Positions 1-7,902 are shown, numbered from the stretch's first letter. The stretch: 10,534 bases of DNA from Flammeovirgaceae bacterium (GCA_022616575.1 JAKEEN010000219.1:1-10534), one strand, 5' to 3'. Numbers and translations: made by a program. Notes: generated by a model not told the origin, from the sequence alone.

Positions 1-111
1 CGTTATGGAAACAATAGCATAGACGGTCAGCAATACCGAAAGGAGAATGATAGAACCAAATGCCAGCAGCAGCTTTGCCCTGATTTTGATGCGCTTAAAA
101 AAATTACCCAT
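1..111 (-). CDS. N-terminus of a membrane-anchored sensor-like protein (partial, cut by window edge)
   Basis: Reading the complement from an ATG at 111 gives 37 open codons that run off the window. The peptide starts MGNFFKRIKIRAKL and continues into a hydrophobic stretch (about residues 14-36: LLLAFGSIILLSVLLTVYAIVSI). A short basic head (K6, R7, K9, R11, K13) followed by one membrane helix is the typical start of methyl-accepting chemotaxis proteins and of sensor histidine kinases with a periplasmic sensor domain. The periplasmic, HAMP and signalling domains, if present, lie outside the window, so the two cannot be separated. No Shine-Dalgarno is visible; the leader is A/T-rich and holds a small perfect dyad at 128-143. 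The gene diverges from the MoxR ATPase across 237 bp. That this is a real coding start is fairly likely; the exact family is an inference from the N-terminus only. Confidence 0.6.
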   Translation of the reverse strand, partial: MGNFFKRIKIRAKLLLAFGSIILLSVLLTVYAIVSIT

Positions 112-348
112 ACAGATTTTAAAAAAGCTTCTAAAAATAGAAGGTCAACTTTGGCTCATCGTTAATCCAACATTAAGCTTTGTGCCGATGTAAGGTTTGA
201 TTGGAGATTCCACATTTTTGGCAATCGCCTGTTTTTGAACCCGGATAGAAGAATCCTGCAACCGATCAACCAGCCGGATGTTCACCCATCACTTTTCATG
301 TTTATTCGTTTAAATTGCGGCCTATAATTGAAGGTATCATAAAAAGAA

Positions 349-1335
349 ATGGAAGCACTCGCCACAGACAAGCAGCAGCAACACAAGCAGAAAATCAACC
401 AGGTATTTGCCGAAGTGGGTAAAGTAGTAGTGGGCCAGGAAGACATGGTTAACCGCCTGCTGATTGGGTTATTTACCAATGGTCACGTATTGCTGGAAGG
501 GGTACCCGGTCTTGCAAAAACATTGACGGTAAGTACCCTGGCGCGTGTGCTGCACCTGGATTTTGCGCGTATCCAGTTTACACCCGATCTTCTTCCGTCT
601 GATTTAGTAGGTACCATGATCTACAATCAGCGGGAAGGAAAGTTTGAGGTGAAGAAGGGCCCCATCTTTGCCAACATTATTCTGGCTGATGAAATTAACC
701 GGTCACCTGCCAAGGTACAATCCGCTTTATTGGAAGCGATGCAAGAGAAGCAGGTAACGATTGGTGAAACCACCTTTAAACTTGATCGGCCATTTTTAGT
801 TCTGGCAACGCAAAACCCGGTAGAGCAGGAAGGAACTTATCCGTTACCGGAAGCCCAGATCGACCGTTTCATGATGAAAGTTTCGATTGATTACCCCACC
901 AAAGACCAGGAACTGGAGGTGATGCGGAGAATATCAAATATGAAATTTGATTTTACAGTGAATACGGTTCTTACGAAAGAAGATATTTTTGATATCCGCG
1001 ACCAGGTTAATAAAGTGAAGATTTCAGAATCGCTGGAGCGGTATATTATAGAGCTGGTGTACGCCACGCGCAAGCCTCTGGAATTTAAACTTAATGAATT
1101 AGCCAACTATATTCAATTTGGCGCCTCCCCCCGCGCCAGTATTAACCTGAACCTGGCCGCCAAAGCAGCTGCCTATTTTGAAGGCCGCGATTATGTATTG
1201 CCGGAAGATATTAAGGAGGTAGCTCTCGATGTGATGAACCACCGCATCATCATGAACTACGAAGCCGAAGCCGATAATGTAAAAACAACCGATGTGATCA
1301 AAGCGATACTGAATAAGGTGCCGATTAATAAGTAG
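349..1335 (+). CDS. MoxR-family AAA+ ATPase
   Basis: A cytoplasmic AAA+ ATPase of the MoxR family; these act as chaperone-like remodelling motors, often for VWA-domain partners. All nucleotide-handling motifs are visible: Walker A GVPGLAKT (residues 51-58), Walker B IILADE (110-115), sensor 1 LATQNP (152-157), a conserved arginine in QIDRFMMK (R173, likely arginine finger), and sensor 2 GASPRAS (258-264) in the C-terminal helical lid. The 328-residue length is normal and nothing is missing, so it should be active. The ATG at 349 follows an A-rich leader without Shine-Dalgarno. In many genomes a DUF58 protein and VWA membrane proteins follow directly. Here the next gene, 259 bp downstream, is an unrelated lipoprotein, so the partner is not encoded in this window on this strand. 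The family call is secure; the client is unknown. Confidence 0.95.
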   Translation: MEALATDKQQQHKQKINQVFAEVGKVVVGQEDMVNRLLIGLFTNGHVLLEGVPGLAKTLTVSTLARVLHLDFARIQFTPDLLPSDLVGTMIYNQREGKFEVKKGPIFANIILADEINRSPAKVQSALLEAMQEKQVTIGETTFKLDRPFLVLATQNPVEQEGTYPLPEAQIDRFMMKVSIDYPTKDQELEVMRRISNMKFDFTVNTVLTKEDIFDIRDQVNKVKISESLERYIIELVYATRKPLEFKLNELANYIQFGASPRASINLNLAAKAAAYFEGRDYVLPEDIKEVALDVMNHRIIMNYEAEADNVKTTDVIKAILNKVPINK

Positions 1336-1466
1336 TATTCAGTAGGTAGAATAGGATTCAGAATTTACTCCCCTCCTTATACATCCACTCGGGGGTGGGT
1401 AAAAATCACTAAGGGAACTCTTGCACGGTGAGTTTAGGCATAATTTATCCTCAGTTAATTTTTTCC

Positions 1467-1481
1467 TTAACCTCCGGTTAA
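1467..1481. promoter_or_regulatory. Perfect 6+3+6 dyad upstream of the beta-helix lipoprotein gene
   Basis: TTAACC, a 3-base spacer TCC, then GGTTAA form a perfect inverted repeat. It lies about 45 bp upstream of the candidate -33 element of the lipoprotein gene. Its symmetry and size suit a dimeric regulator, but nothing identifies the regulator. TTAAC-like strings recur in the same A/T-rich gap, so chance is possible. Confidence 0.3.
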
Positions 1482-1526
1482 CAAACCCTTCGCATTCCTT
1501 AACAATTACTTAAATGAAGGTGACCC

Positions 1527-1554
1527 TTGGTTTAACATTCATTGCCCAATTTTG
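1527..1554 (+). promoter_or_regulatory. Candidate Bacteroidota-type promoter for the beta-helix lipoprotein
   Basis: A TTG at 1527-1529 is followed after 17 bases by CAATTTTG (1547-1554), which matches the Bacteroidota -7 consensus TAnnTTTG except for its first base. Transcription would then begin near 1561, giving a leader of roughly 34 bases before the ATG at 1595. It is the best match found in the 259-bp gap after the MoxR gene. Confidence 0.4.
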
Positions 1555-1594
1555 TCGCGGTTTTAATAACTGACAATCAAAAAACATTTTAGAC

Positions 1595-3139
1595 ATGAAA
1601 AAATTCTTATCGATGATTGCTATTGCGGCCCTGGTTACGAACTTCTTAGCGTGCAGCGATGATCCTGCACCGGCAGATCCAGAAGCTCCTACTGCGACAG
1701 CTCCATCAAATGTGACCTCCCTGGTTGCAAATGATGAGGCAACAATAACATTTGAAATTTCAACACCTGCTGGTTTTAAATCAGCGGAAGTGACTGCAAC
1801 TGCCGGGTCTGCAGTAATAGCTGAAGAACCTACTGTTGGGGCGACTACAGGAGATGTGGTTGTTACGTTCACATCTGGGGCAGTTAATACTGCTGGTAGT
1901 GTAACACTAACGGTTACTGATAATAACAATAGAGAGGCTGCTGCCATTGCAATTGTTGATGTTACTGATGAGATTGAAATTTCTGATAACATTACTGCTA
2001 ATACTACCTGGAGAACAGGAAACACATATGTTTTAGCCGGCAGAATTGCTGTCGTTGATGGCGTTACCTTAACTATTGAACCAGGCGTGGTTGTAAAAGG
2101 TCAGGCCGGTACAACAGTTAATGCCAGTGCTTTAATCATTGCCCGGGGCGCAAAAATTATGGCCGAGGGAACCGCTAACCAGCCTATTATTTTCACATCG
2201 GTAGCTGACCAAATCGAGCCCGGTGAATTGGAGAGTCCTAACTTATTACCTAGCGTAAACTCACTTTGGGGTGGCCTTTTAATATTAGGTAAGGCTCCAA
2301 TTTCTGTTTCAACTAACGAAGACGAATTCCAGATTGAAGGTATTCCTGCAGATGATGAAAATGGCTTGTACGGTGGCACAAATGCTGCTGATAACTCAGG
2401 TGTGTTGCGTTATATCTCTATTCGCCATGGTGGTGCAGACATTGGAGAGGGCAACGAAATAAACGGCCTTACTTTAGGTGGTGTTGGTAGTGGAACTGTT
2501 GTTGAAAATATCGAGGTGGTAGCCAATTTTGATGATGGTATTGAGATTTTCGGTGGTGCAGTTAACGTGAGTGATGTTCTTGTATGGAACGCAGGAGATG
2601 ATGGAGTTGATACCGACCAGGCTTGGACTGGAACTCTTGACAATTTTATTGTTATTGCAGGTACTACAACTGATCACGCCCTTGAAATAGACGGCCCAGA
2701 AGGCGCTTTAGGGGATGATAACGGTAATGCCTCATCTACCTTAGTGAATGGCTCAATTAAAGGTTATATAGATGCAAGCGGTGGTGGAACTGAGCTTGGT
2801 GACTTCCGTGATGGTGCCAGAGGTTCTTACGAAAATATATTCTTCTTCAACTTTCCTGATCCTACATTAGGGGCTGGAAGAGGTGATCTTTCTCTTTCAA
2901 ACAATTCAGGGAATGCTAGCGAACCTACGGAAACAACAGACAACTTTGCCAGTGGTGATTTATCCTTTTCAGGTTTGGAGGTAGTCCTAGCTGGAACTGC
3001 GACAGTGGCCAATACGTTTAAAAGCGGAACAGAGGCGAATGCATCAAGTGTAACGGCTGGAAACAACACCGTAGGGGCTGACGCAACTGCTTTCAGTTGG
3101 ACTTGGGCTGATGCTGATGATCAATTGGCAGATTTCTAG
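1595..3139 (+). CDS. Surface lipoprotein with predicted right-handed beta-helix
   Basis: A 514-residue protein with a short lipoprotein signal ending NFLAC (lipid-bearing C20). The next residues SDD (21-23) followed by a P/A/E-rich linker resemble the acidic Bacteroidota lipoprotein export signal, which predicts display on the cell surface. Residues about 35-128 look like an Ig-like beta-sandwich. From about 135 the sequence becomes short repeating strands and turns (TWRTGNTYVLAGRIAVVDG, LTIEPGVVVKG, IIARGAKIMAEG, QPIIFTS), the signature of a parallel beta-helix. Acidic turns NFDDGIE (311-317) and GDDGVDTDQAW (334-344) are notable and could bind metal or ligand. The C-terminus (AFSWTWADADDQLADF) is compact and shows no clear type IX sorting domain. 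The downstream neighbour is a TonB-dependent receptor, suggesting a shared role in surface capture. No catalytic residues were recognised and the substrate is unknown. Structural class is likely; function is inference. Confidence 0.8.
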   Translation: MKKFLSMIAIAALVTNFLACSDDPAPADPEAPTATAPSNVTSLVANDEATITFEISTPAGFKSAEVTATAGSAVIAEEPTVGATTGDVVVTFTSGAVNTAGSVTLTVTDNNNREAAAIAIVDVTDEIEISDNITANTTWRTGNTYVLAGRIAVVDGVTLTIEPGVVVKGQAGTTVNASALIIARGAKIMAEGTANQPIIFTSVADQIEPGELESPNLLPSVNSLWGGLLILGKAPISVSTNEDEFQIEGIPADDENGLYGGTNAADNSGVLRYISIRHGGADIGEGNEINGLTLGGVGSGTVVENIEVVANFDDGIEIFGGAVNVSDVLVWNAGDDGVDTDQAWTGTLDNFIVIAGTTTDHALEIDGPEGALGDDNGNASSTLVNGSIKGYIDASGGGTELGDFRDGARGSYENIFFFNFPDPTLGAGRGDLSLSNNSGNASEPTETTDNFASGDLSFSGLEVVLAGTATVANTFKSGTEANASSVTAGNNTVGADATAFSWTWADADDQLADF

Positions 3140-3162
3140 AACAAAATAATATTTTATATTTC

Positions 3163-3200
3163 AAAAAAGGCCTGCAATAAAATGCAGGCCTTTTTTGTTT
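3163..3200 (+). terminator. Strong rho-independent terminator after the beta-helix lipoprotein
   Basis: A perfect 14-bp stem (3163-3176 with 3183-3196, core GGCCTGCA/TGCAGGCC) with loop ATAAAA ends in a T-run. The A-run on the left arm makes it potentially functional in both directions. It lies between the lipoprotein and receptor genes, so the two are probably transcribed separately. Confidence 0.9.
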
Positions 3201-3334
3201 ATACCGCCTGCGTAACAATTATTTAATATCTGGATAATATTGGACTGAGAAAGGTTTCTAATTAATAAGCCGACCTTTGTGGCAGATTTTGAAGAGCATT
3301 TAAATCATTGAAATTCAAATTATTAATTGGAAAC

Positions 3335-6226
3335 ATGGGCAACAATAAAAAACTGACATTACTCGCTTTTTTATTCTTTATTTCAATGAGCGCTATAGCT
3401 CAAAAAGGAATTATCAGGGGGTCGGTAATCGATAACGCAAACGGGGAAGTGCTTATAGGGGTTACTATTCAGGTAGAGAATACCTCTTTGGGAACGGTAA
3501 CTGACCTTGATGGAAAATTTGAACTCAAAGTTGAACCGGGTACCTACACGTTAAAAGTGTCTTATATTTCATATGCTTCCATTACAATAGAATCGGTTCT
3601 TGTAGCTTCCAATGAGGTAACATTATTTGAAAATATACGAATGTCTGAAGATGTAACTCAACTTGGGGAAGTTGTGGTGACAGCTGAGGCAATGAAAATT
3701 TCTGAAGAAGCCCTGCTTACAGTTAAAATGAAATCCGCCAATCTGTTAGACGGTATTTCATCTACAAACTTCAAAAAAATGGGTGACTCAGATGCAGCAG
3801 CTGCCGTGAAACGAGTGCCTGGCGTTTCGGTGGAAGGCGGAAAGTATGTTTTTGTAAGGGGTTTAGGGGATAGATATTCTAAATCAACATTAAACGGTGT
3901 TGATATCCCTGGACTTGATCCTGACCGTAATACGGTTCAAATGGATTTATTTCCTACGAGTTTGATTGATAACATCGTGGTAATGAAATCATTTACATCT
4001 GACCTCCCAGGTGATTTTACCGGAGGAGTGGTAAACATTGAAACAAAAGAATTCCCGGAAGAAAAAGCTTTTTCAGTATCTGCGAGCTTAGGATATAATC
4101 CTTCCATGCACTTTAATAGTAATTATCTCACATACAACGGTGGTAAAACTGATTTTCTTGGGTTTGATGATGGAACAAGAAACATTCCGACCGGTGACAG
4201 AACTGAATTACCTTCATATGGCCAGGTTGTTGGGAATGTCGATAGTGATGAGGGAAGGGACTTCCGCAACATCCTTGAAAACTTTAATCCTACGTTGGCT
4301 GCGATGAGAAAGCAAAGCTTTATGGACTATGGTTTGAGCTTTGGATTAGGAAATCAATTTGTTAGGACAAAATCAACATTAGGTTATAATTTTTCACTGA
4401 GTTATTCAAATACTACAGAGTATTTTGAGGATGTTGAATATGCCCGATACGGTAAAGGTGCCTCTTCTCAATATGAACTCAATCGAAGGGAATATCAGAC
4501 CGGTGACTATGGTGTGAATAATGTATCGCTCAGCGGTTTGGCCGGGTTGGCTCTGAAGCGGGAGCTGTCTAAGTATAAGCTAACAATTTTGCATACCCAG
4601 AATGGCGAATCTAAGGCAGGTATTTTTGATTTTGTCAATTCAGATTTAGGAGCGGAGTTTATGGCTTTCCAACATAATCTGGAATATAGTGAACGCGGTC
4701 TTACCAATATTATGCTGAATGGTGTACACATAAGCGATAGTAAACGCTGGAACATTAACTGGAAAATATCACCAACTCTCTCAAGGATTACCGATCCGGA
4801 TATAAGGTATACCCGCTACAGAGATGATGGTGGTGTTTTATCAATCGGAACAGAATCAGGAGTGCCGGAGCGGATTTGGAGATTTTTAGAGGAAGATAAT
4901 TTGGCAGGCAAAGTCGACATAACCCGAGATCACCAGTTATTAAAAGCGGAAGCAAAACTTAAATTCGGTGCCTCTTATTTATTCAAAGAAAGAAATTTCG
5001 AGATCAGAGGTTTTCAGATTATACCAACCGGAGTTCCCTTGACCGGAGATCCAAATGAATTGTTTAGACCCGAAAATCTTTGGGGAAATGATCCGAATGG
5101 AATTGACGGAACTCGTTATGCAGCTTCATTTGATACCTCTAACGGTAACACCAACTCAAATAAGTTTGACTCAAATTCTGAGAATATTGCATTTTATGTG
5201 TCTGACGAATTTAATGTGTCTGAAAAATTTAAAGCAATTCTTGGAGCCCGGATGGAGAGCTATGAGCAGCAGTACACTGGGGTTAACCAAGATGGAGTTC
5301 AATTAAATGATAAAGAGGTATTGAATGATTTGGATTTTTTTCCATCTGTTAACTTAATTTACTCGCTCGCAGAAACACAAAACTTAAGGTTTTCATTCTC
5401 TAAGACCATTGCGAGACCTTCCTTTAAGGAAGCCTCATATGCCCAGATCCTTGACCCCATTACGGGTCGAACTTTCATTGGGGGATTTTCAGAAGATATC
5501 GATCCTGTTGACGGTGTAATTTGGGATGGAAAGTTAACATCAACGCGCATTCAGAATTTCGATTTAAGATGGGAAGCTTTTCAAAGCGGAGGCCAAACCA
5601 TTTCTGCCAGCGTTTTCTATAAATCTTTTGAAAGACCTATTGAAATTGTTCAATATGTCCAGGCGCCAAATAATTTCCAACCAAGAAATGTTGGCGATGG
5701 TCAAGTCTTAGGAGCCGAGCTTGAATTAAGGAGAAATCTTTCTTTTATAAGCAGCCGTTTGAAAAACTTGTTCTTCACGTCAAACATTACTGTTACGGAT
5801 TCAAGAATTAAAATGAGTTCAACAGAGTTTAACTCCAGAAAGAATTCTGCGCGTGACGGAGAAACCATCAAAAATACAAGGAACATGGCGGGTCAGGCAC
5901 CCTATATAATCAATGCTGGTTTATCTTATAAAACAGAAGCCACAGGTCTTGAAACAGGTCTATTCTATAATGTGCAGGGTAAGACATTAACCTACGTTGG
6001 TATTGCAGATAAGCCTGATGTATATACGGTTCCTTTCCACAGTCTGAATTTGAGCATCAATAAGAATGTAGGCAAATCTGATAGAGTTCAAGTTGGAATT
6101 AACTTGACAAATATGCTCGGTTCTGAGCGCAAACTCGTATTTGAATCTTACAATGCGGCAGATCAAAATTTCCAGAGGTTAAAACCCGGAACAAGTTTTA
6201 GCGTGAAGGTGGGCTATAAATTGTAG
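3335..6226 (+). CDS. TonB-dependent outer-membrane receptor (Oar/CarboxypepD-regulatory-like type)
   Basis: A 22-strand outer-membrane barrel receptor for TonB-driven import. I chose the ATG at 3335 (963 residues): an in-frame TTG at 3308 would add nine residues ahead of a good signal peptide (MGNNKKLTLLAFLFFISMSAIA, cleavage before Q23). Residues about 26-102 form a carboxypeptidase-regulatory-like beta-sandwich (GSVIDNANGEVLIGVTIQV). GEVVVTAEA (111-119) is a possible TonB-box region. The plug (about 120-240) carries VRGLGDRYS (174-182), LNGVDIPGLDPDR and SDLPGDFTGGVVNIETKEFP (222-241). The rest is barrel, with many aromatic strands, ending SFSVKVGYKL with a final leucine rather than the common phenylalanine. 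There is no SusD gene nearby, so this is not a SusCD glycan pair. The preceding beta-helix lipoprotein is the likely partner. The cargo cannot be read from the sequence. No convincing promoter was found in the 195-bp gap upstream. Confidence 0.95.
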   Translation: MGNNKKLTLLAFLFFISMSAIAQKGIIRGSVIDNANGEVLIGVTIQVENTSLGTVTDLDGKFELKVEPGTYTLKVSYISYASITIESVLVASNEVTLFENIRMSEDVTQLGEVVVTAEAMKISEEALLTVKMKSANLLDGISSTNFKKMGDSDAAAAVKRVPGVSVEGGKYVFVRGLGDRYSKSTLNGVDIPGLDPDRNTVQMDLFPTSLIDNIVVMKSFTSDLPGDFTGGVVNIETKEFPEEKAFSVSASLGYNPSMHFNSNYLTYNGGKTDFLGFDDGTRNIPTGDRTELPSYGQVVGNVDSDEGRDFRNILENFNPTLAAMRKQSFMDYGLSFGLGNQFVRTKSTLGYNFSLSYSNTTEYFEDVEYARYGKGASSQYELNRREYQTGDYGVNNVSLSGLAGLALKRELSKYKLTILHTQNGESKAGIFDFVNSDLGAEFMAFQHNLEYSERGLTNIMLNGVHISDSKRWNINWKISPTLSRITDPDIRYTRYRDDGGVLSIGTESGVPERIWRFLEEDNLAGKVDITRDHQLLKAEAKLKFGASYLFKERNFEIRGFQIIPTGVPLTGDPNELFRPENLWGNDPNGIDGTRYAASFDTSNGNTNSNKFDSNSENIAFYVSDEFNVSEKFKAILGARMESYEQQYTGVNQDGVQLNDKEVLNDLDFFPSVNLIYSLAETQNLRFSFSKTIARPSFKEASYAQILDPITGRTFIGGFSEDIDPVDGVIWDGKLTSTRIQNFDLRWEAFQSGGQTISASVFYKSFERPIEIVQYVQAPNNFQPRNVGDGQVLGAELELRRNLSFISSRLKNLFFTSNITVTDSRIKMSSTEFNSRKNSARDGETIKNTRNMAGQAPYIINAGLSYKTEATGLETGLFYNVQGKTLTYVGIADKPDVYTVPFHSLNLSINKNVGKSDRVQVGINLTNMLGSERKLVFESYNAADQNFQRLKPGTSFSVKVGYKL

Positions 6227-6248
6227 ACATAATAAGATCTTTTATCCG

Positions 6249-6283
6249 AAAGAGGCTGTCTAAAAAGGACAGCCTCTTTTTTG
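6249..6283 (+). terminator. Rho-independent terminator after the TonB-dependent receptor
   Basis: A perfect 12-bp stem (6249-6260 with 6268-6279; core GAGGCTGTC/GACAGCCTC), seven-base loop and T-run, starting 23 bases after the receptor stop codon. It isolates the receptor gene from the nuclease gene. Confidence 0.9.
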
Positions 6284-6399
6284 TGTTCGCCCCTGAGCTG
6301 TCCTGTGTTTGCCAACTTAGGACACTACCCACTACCAAAATCAACTAACTTAAGTAAGAGAGAATTGCCCGCAACGCAGCACCTGACCTTGAGATGTCT

Positions 6400-6430
6400 G
6401 CAATATTATCATCGCTTCATCGCAATATTA
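6400..6430. repeat. Pair of GCAATATTA direct repeats, 22 bp apart
   Basis: GCAATATTA occurs at 6400-6408 and again at 6422-6430. The start-to-start distance of 22 bp is about two helical turns, so both copies face the same side of the DNA. They sit roughly 50-80 bp upstream of the candidate -33 element of the nuclease gene, a reasonable place for activator sites. No known regulator is recognised. Confidence 0.35.
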
Positions 6431-6477
6431 CCGAACCCGTTCTCTCGTTTATCATTTCATGAAGAAAGCAAATCGCT

Positions 6478-6509
6478 TTTGCTCGCACTTTTTCTGAGCC
6501 ATAGTTTAG
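6478..6509 (+). promoter_or_regulatory. Candidate Bacteroidota-type promoter of the nuclease gene
   Basis: TTTG (6478-6481), a 20-base spacer and TAGTTTAG (6502-6509) match the -33 TTTG and -7 TAnnTTTG elements with one mismatch. Transcription would start near 6516, giving a leader of just under 30 bases to the ATG at 6544. Confidence 0.5.
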
Positions 6510-6533
6510 GTTCATAATAAAACCAACCTAAAC
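6504..6533. promoter_or_regulatory. 9-bp perfect dyad over the nuclease promoter and leader
   Basis: GTTTAGGTT (6504-6512) and AACCTAAAC (6525-6533) are exact reverse complements separated by 12 bases. The left half overlaps the candidate -7 element and the right half ends 10 bases before the start codon. It could be a repressor operator; it is a less likely RNA hairpin because the left arm would begin upstream of the predicted transcript start. Confidence 0.4.
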
Positions 6534-6543
6534 CAAGAGTAAA

Positions 6544-7902
6544 ATGAATGTATTGAAATGTATTAAATGGCCACTCGTCATTCTTGTATTCCTCGCGGCC
6601 TGTACAGAAGAAATTATCGAACCAACCCCTGACCAACAGCAACGAATCCGTACTGATAATTTTGCCCATGCCCGGGTTGCCGGATCTTTCTATGAAGATT
6701 TTGAAGGAGGAACTAAAACTGCTTATGCCGCGGAAAATATTTCTCTGAGTACCGGATCCTGGTATTTATCGGATGCTTTGATTGGTACTTCTTCCTCCGA
6801 TCGAAAGACAGGATCAAAATCGGTACGGGTACGCAACACGGGTATCATCAGTATGAACTTTGATTTGACCACGGGTGCTTCGACCGTGAATGTAAAACAC
6901 GCAAAGTATGGTTCGGATGGCAACAGTTCCTGGGAACTATGGAAGTCCACCAATGGAGGTTCATCCTTTACTAAAGTAGGTTCGACCATTACCACTTCTT
7001 CTACCTCACTCACAAATGTTTCTTTCACAGTCAATGTATCCGGCACCATCAGCTTTGAAATCAGGAAAACGTCTGGCGGTTCCAACCGGATTAATATCGA
7101 TGAATTTGAGGTAGTGCCTTACAGCATCACTCCGCCTCCCGGCCCCGACAATGATAATATGTTATTCGGCAACCCCAGCGGGGCAACAACCAGCACTGTC
7201 AATGAAAACAATTACCTGATGGTGAAAACATACTATGCTTTATCCTACAATCGCAGTCGCGCAACCGCTAACTGGGTGAGTTGGTATGTGGGCCCCACTT
7301 CTTTGGGCAGCACTCCGCGCCAGGATGATTTCCGTGCCGATACTTCTTTGCCAGCAGGTTGGTATCAGGTGGGCTCAACATCCTATTCAGGAAGCGGCTT
7401 CGATCGCGGACATAATTGTCCTTCAGCCGATCGCACCAGCACCGTAGCGGCAAACTCATCGACATTTTTAATGACCAACATGATTCCTCAAGCCCCAACA
7501 AATAATCAGCAAACCTGGGCTAATCTTGAGAACTATACACGCACCCTGGTGAATAGCGGTTATGAAACCTATGTAATTATGGGAAGTTATGGTGCAGGAG
7601 GGAAGGGGAGTAAAGGTACGGCCAACACTATCGATAATGGGCGCATTACTGTTCCCAACCGAATCTGGAAAGTGATTGTTGTAATTCCTCAGGGAACAGA
7701 CGATGTAAATCGGGTAACAACCGCTACGCGTGTGATCGCGATTAATACACCGAATACCAATTCCCTTAGTTCAAGTTGGGGAAGCTATCGTACAAGCGTG
7801 GATGCAATCGAAGCAGCAACAGGTTACGATATTTTGTCAGCACTTCCGGATGCAGTAGAAGCTGGGCTTGAATCGAAAGTAGATAACGGTCCGACCAATT
7901 AA
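6544..7902 (+). CDS. Exported lipoprotein DNA/RNA non-specific endonuclease (Serratia nuclease/NucA family)
   Basis: A metal-dependent nuclease that cuts DNA and RNA without sequence specificity. The 452-residue protein starts with a lipoprotein signal (LVILVFLAAC, C20) followed by TEE and a proline-rich linker, so it is membrane-anchored and probably outside the cell. Residues about 48-192 form a beta-sandwich of the kind that precedes catalytic domains in secreted Bacteroidota enzymes. A PPPGPD linker (about 197-202) leads to the nuclease domain (about 204-432). The active site is intact: SGFDRGHNCPSADR holds DRGH (287-290, general base H290), and NMIPQ...NQQTWANLE holds the metal-ligand asparagine N321 and E329, aligning with Serratia nuclease N119 and E127. 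It is monocistronic: its own promoter, terminator at 7931-7960. Likely roles are nutrient scavenging from extracellular nucleic acid or clearing DNA from matrix; the role is inference. No inhibitor gene is adjacent, which fits an exported enzyme. Confidence 0.93.
   Translation: MNVLKCIKWPLVILVFLAACTEEIIEPTPDQQQRIRTDNFAHARVAGSFYEDFEGGTKTAYAAENISLSTGSWYLSDALIGTSSSDRKTGSKSVRVRNTGIISMNFDLTTGASTVNVKHAKYGSDGNSSWELWKSTNGGSSFTKVGSTITTSSTSLTNVSFTVNVSGTISFEIRKTSGGSNRINIDEFEVVPYSITPPPGPDNDNMLFGNPSGATTSTVNENNYLMVKTYYALSYNRSRATANWVSWYVGPTSLGSTPRQDDFRADTSLPAGWYQVGSTSYSGSGFDRGHNCPSADRTSTVAANSSTFLMTNMIPQAPTNNQQTWANLENYTRTLVNSGYETYVIMGSYGAGGKGSKGTANTIDNGRITVPNRIWKVIVVIPQGTDDVNRVTTATRVIAINTPNTNSLSSSWGSYRTSVDAIEAATGYDILSALPDAVEAGLESKVDNGPTN

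Noticed and set aside
128..143. CTTCTA-aaaa-TAGAAG perfect dyad in the leader of the divergent sensor-like gene
   Set aside because: It is only six A/T-rich base pairs with no supporting promoter geometry; chance is a sufficient explanation.
1372..1398. C-rich then G-rich stretch (CCCCTCC ... GGGGGTGGG) after the MoxR gene as a terminator
   Set aside because: The two arms do not pair well and no T-run follows, so a terminator call is not supported.
1510..2025. 171-codon open frame on the minus strand
   Set aside because: It lies mostly opposite the beta-helix lipoprotein gene. Its Val/Ala/Ser/Thr-rich translation is the mirror of the Thr/Ala/Val-rich plus-strand protein and shows no domain or signal of its own.
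3308..3334. Upstream in-frame TTG start for the TonB-dependent receptor
   Set aside because: It would add nine residues in front of a standard signal peptide. The ATG at 3335 gives a normal N-terminus.
6299..6324. TGTCCT ... AGGACA inverted repeat with 14-base spacer
   Set aside because: It is short, has a long spacer and lies just after the receptor terminator with no gene or promoter placed to use it.
6281..6517. 78-codon open frame on the plus strand between the receptor and nuclease genes
   Set aside because: It begins at a TTG inside the receptor terminator's T-run, has no recognisable motif, and covers the repeats and promoter of the nuclease gene. It is better read as regulatory DNA.
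6723..7085. 120-codon open frame on the minus strand
   Set aside because: It lies wholly within the well-supported nuclease lipoprotein gene and reads as its complement, with no start signal or family resemblance.
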